In this document: positions 63,835-64,000 of the stretch, piece after piece
Position numbering within the stretch: position 1 is the first letter of the stretch
Layout of the letters: the number at the start of each line of letters is the position of its first letter
DNA from: Dromiciops gliroides
Taxonomy: Eukaryota > Chordata > Mammalia > Microbiotheria > Microbiotheriidae
NCBI RefSeq assembly: GCF_019393635.1
Contig: NC_057863.1
Coordinates: 642,355,306 to 642,419,305, forward strand
Direction of reading: 5' to 3'
DNA length: 64,000 bases
Notes under the pieces: generated by a model
Database searches by the model: none
Told to the model about the DNA's origin: nothing
Seen by the model: the letters and a program-made list of their open reading frames with translations, nothing else
Made by a program: the position numbers and the translations under genes

Positions 63835-64000
63835 CTGCAGAGCAGGAGGGGGGTTAGGTTCAGCTCCAGCCAAAGGGACCTTCCTCCGGTCCTCCTCCCC
63901 GGGCTCCCCCCTGGAGCACTCTCCCCTCCCTCCTCTGCCTATTGAAATACTACCTTTTCCTCCAGAAAGCTTTCTTAACCGCTCTGGCCACATTCCTCTC

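Overview
The window comes from a marsupial nuclear genome. Two observations support this. First, it is packed with copies of a young tRNA-derived SINE whose head reads GGGGCAGCTAGGTGGCGCAG and whose core carries CTGTGTGACCCTGGGCAAG, a marsupial hallmark. Second, the host genes are clearly mammalian. An Australian marsupial, perhaps a dasyurid, is my guess from SINE flavour only; the species is not provable here.

The window holds the FXYD gene cluster, which lies on chromosome 19q13.1 in human (human order FXYD3-LGI4-FXYD1-FXYD7-FXYD5), read here in reverse. From left to right: FXYD5 (minus, coding 12490 to 4093), FXYD7 (minus, 21415 to 14395), FXYD1/phospholemman (minus, 24838 to 22063), LGI4 (plus, 36616 to 45076), FXYD3 (minus, 50456 to 47970), and the 3' part of a large secreted VWD-C8-TIL protein of the IgGFc-binding-protein/zonadhesin type (minus, from beyond 64000 to about 55588). 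I rebuilt each gene by hand from GT-AG boundaries, and every model closes in frame: FXYD5 about 163 aa, FXYD7 77 aa, FXYD1 92 aa, FXYD3 about 106 aa, LGI4 542 aa, VWD protein at least 985 aa. No gene is unambiguously broken.

The four FXYD genes encode small type I membrane proteins that regulate the Na,K-ATPase. They share one exon plan, including a 75-nt transmembrane exon in phase 1 in all four. LGI4 is a secreted LRR-EPTP glycoprotein for Schwann-cell myelination, known to act through ADAM22. The VWD gene is the unusual resident. I know of no such gene beside FXYD3 in human, and its modules are degenerate at the cleavage and CGxxCG sites.

Gaps: 1-3700 holds older SINE/LINE pieces and simple repeats. 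25-36 kb, between FXYD1 and LGI4, is a repeat-rich spacer with no protein gene I can support. 45.1-47.9 kb, between the convergent LGI4 and FXYD3 ends, holds a MIR piece and G-rich decayed minisatellite DNA. 52.4-55.5 kb has one SINE, a (GA)n tract and otherwise plain sequence. Introns are full of SINEs, L2 pieces and long microsatellites. I saw no LTR element, CRISPR array or true tRNA/rRNA gene.
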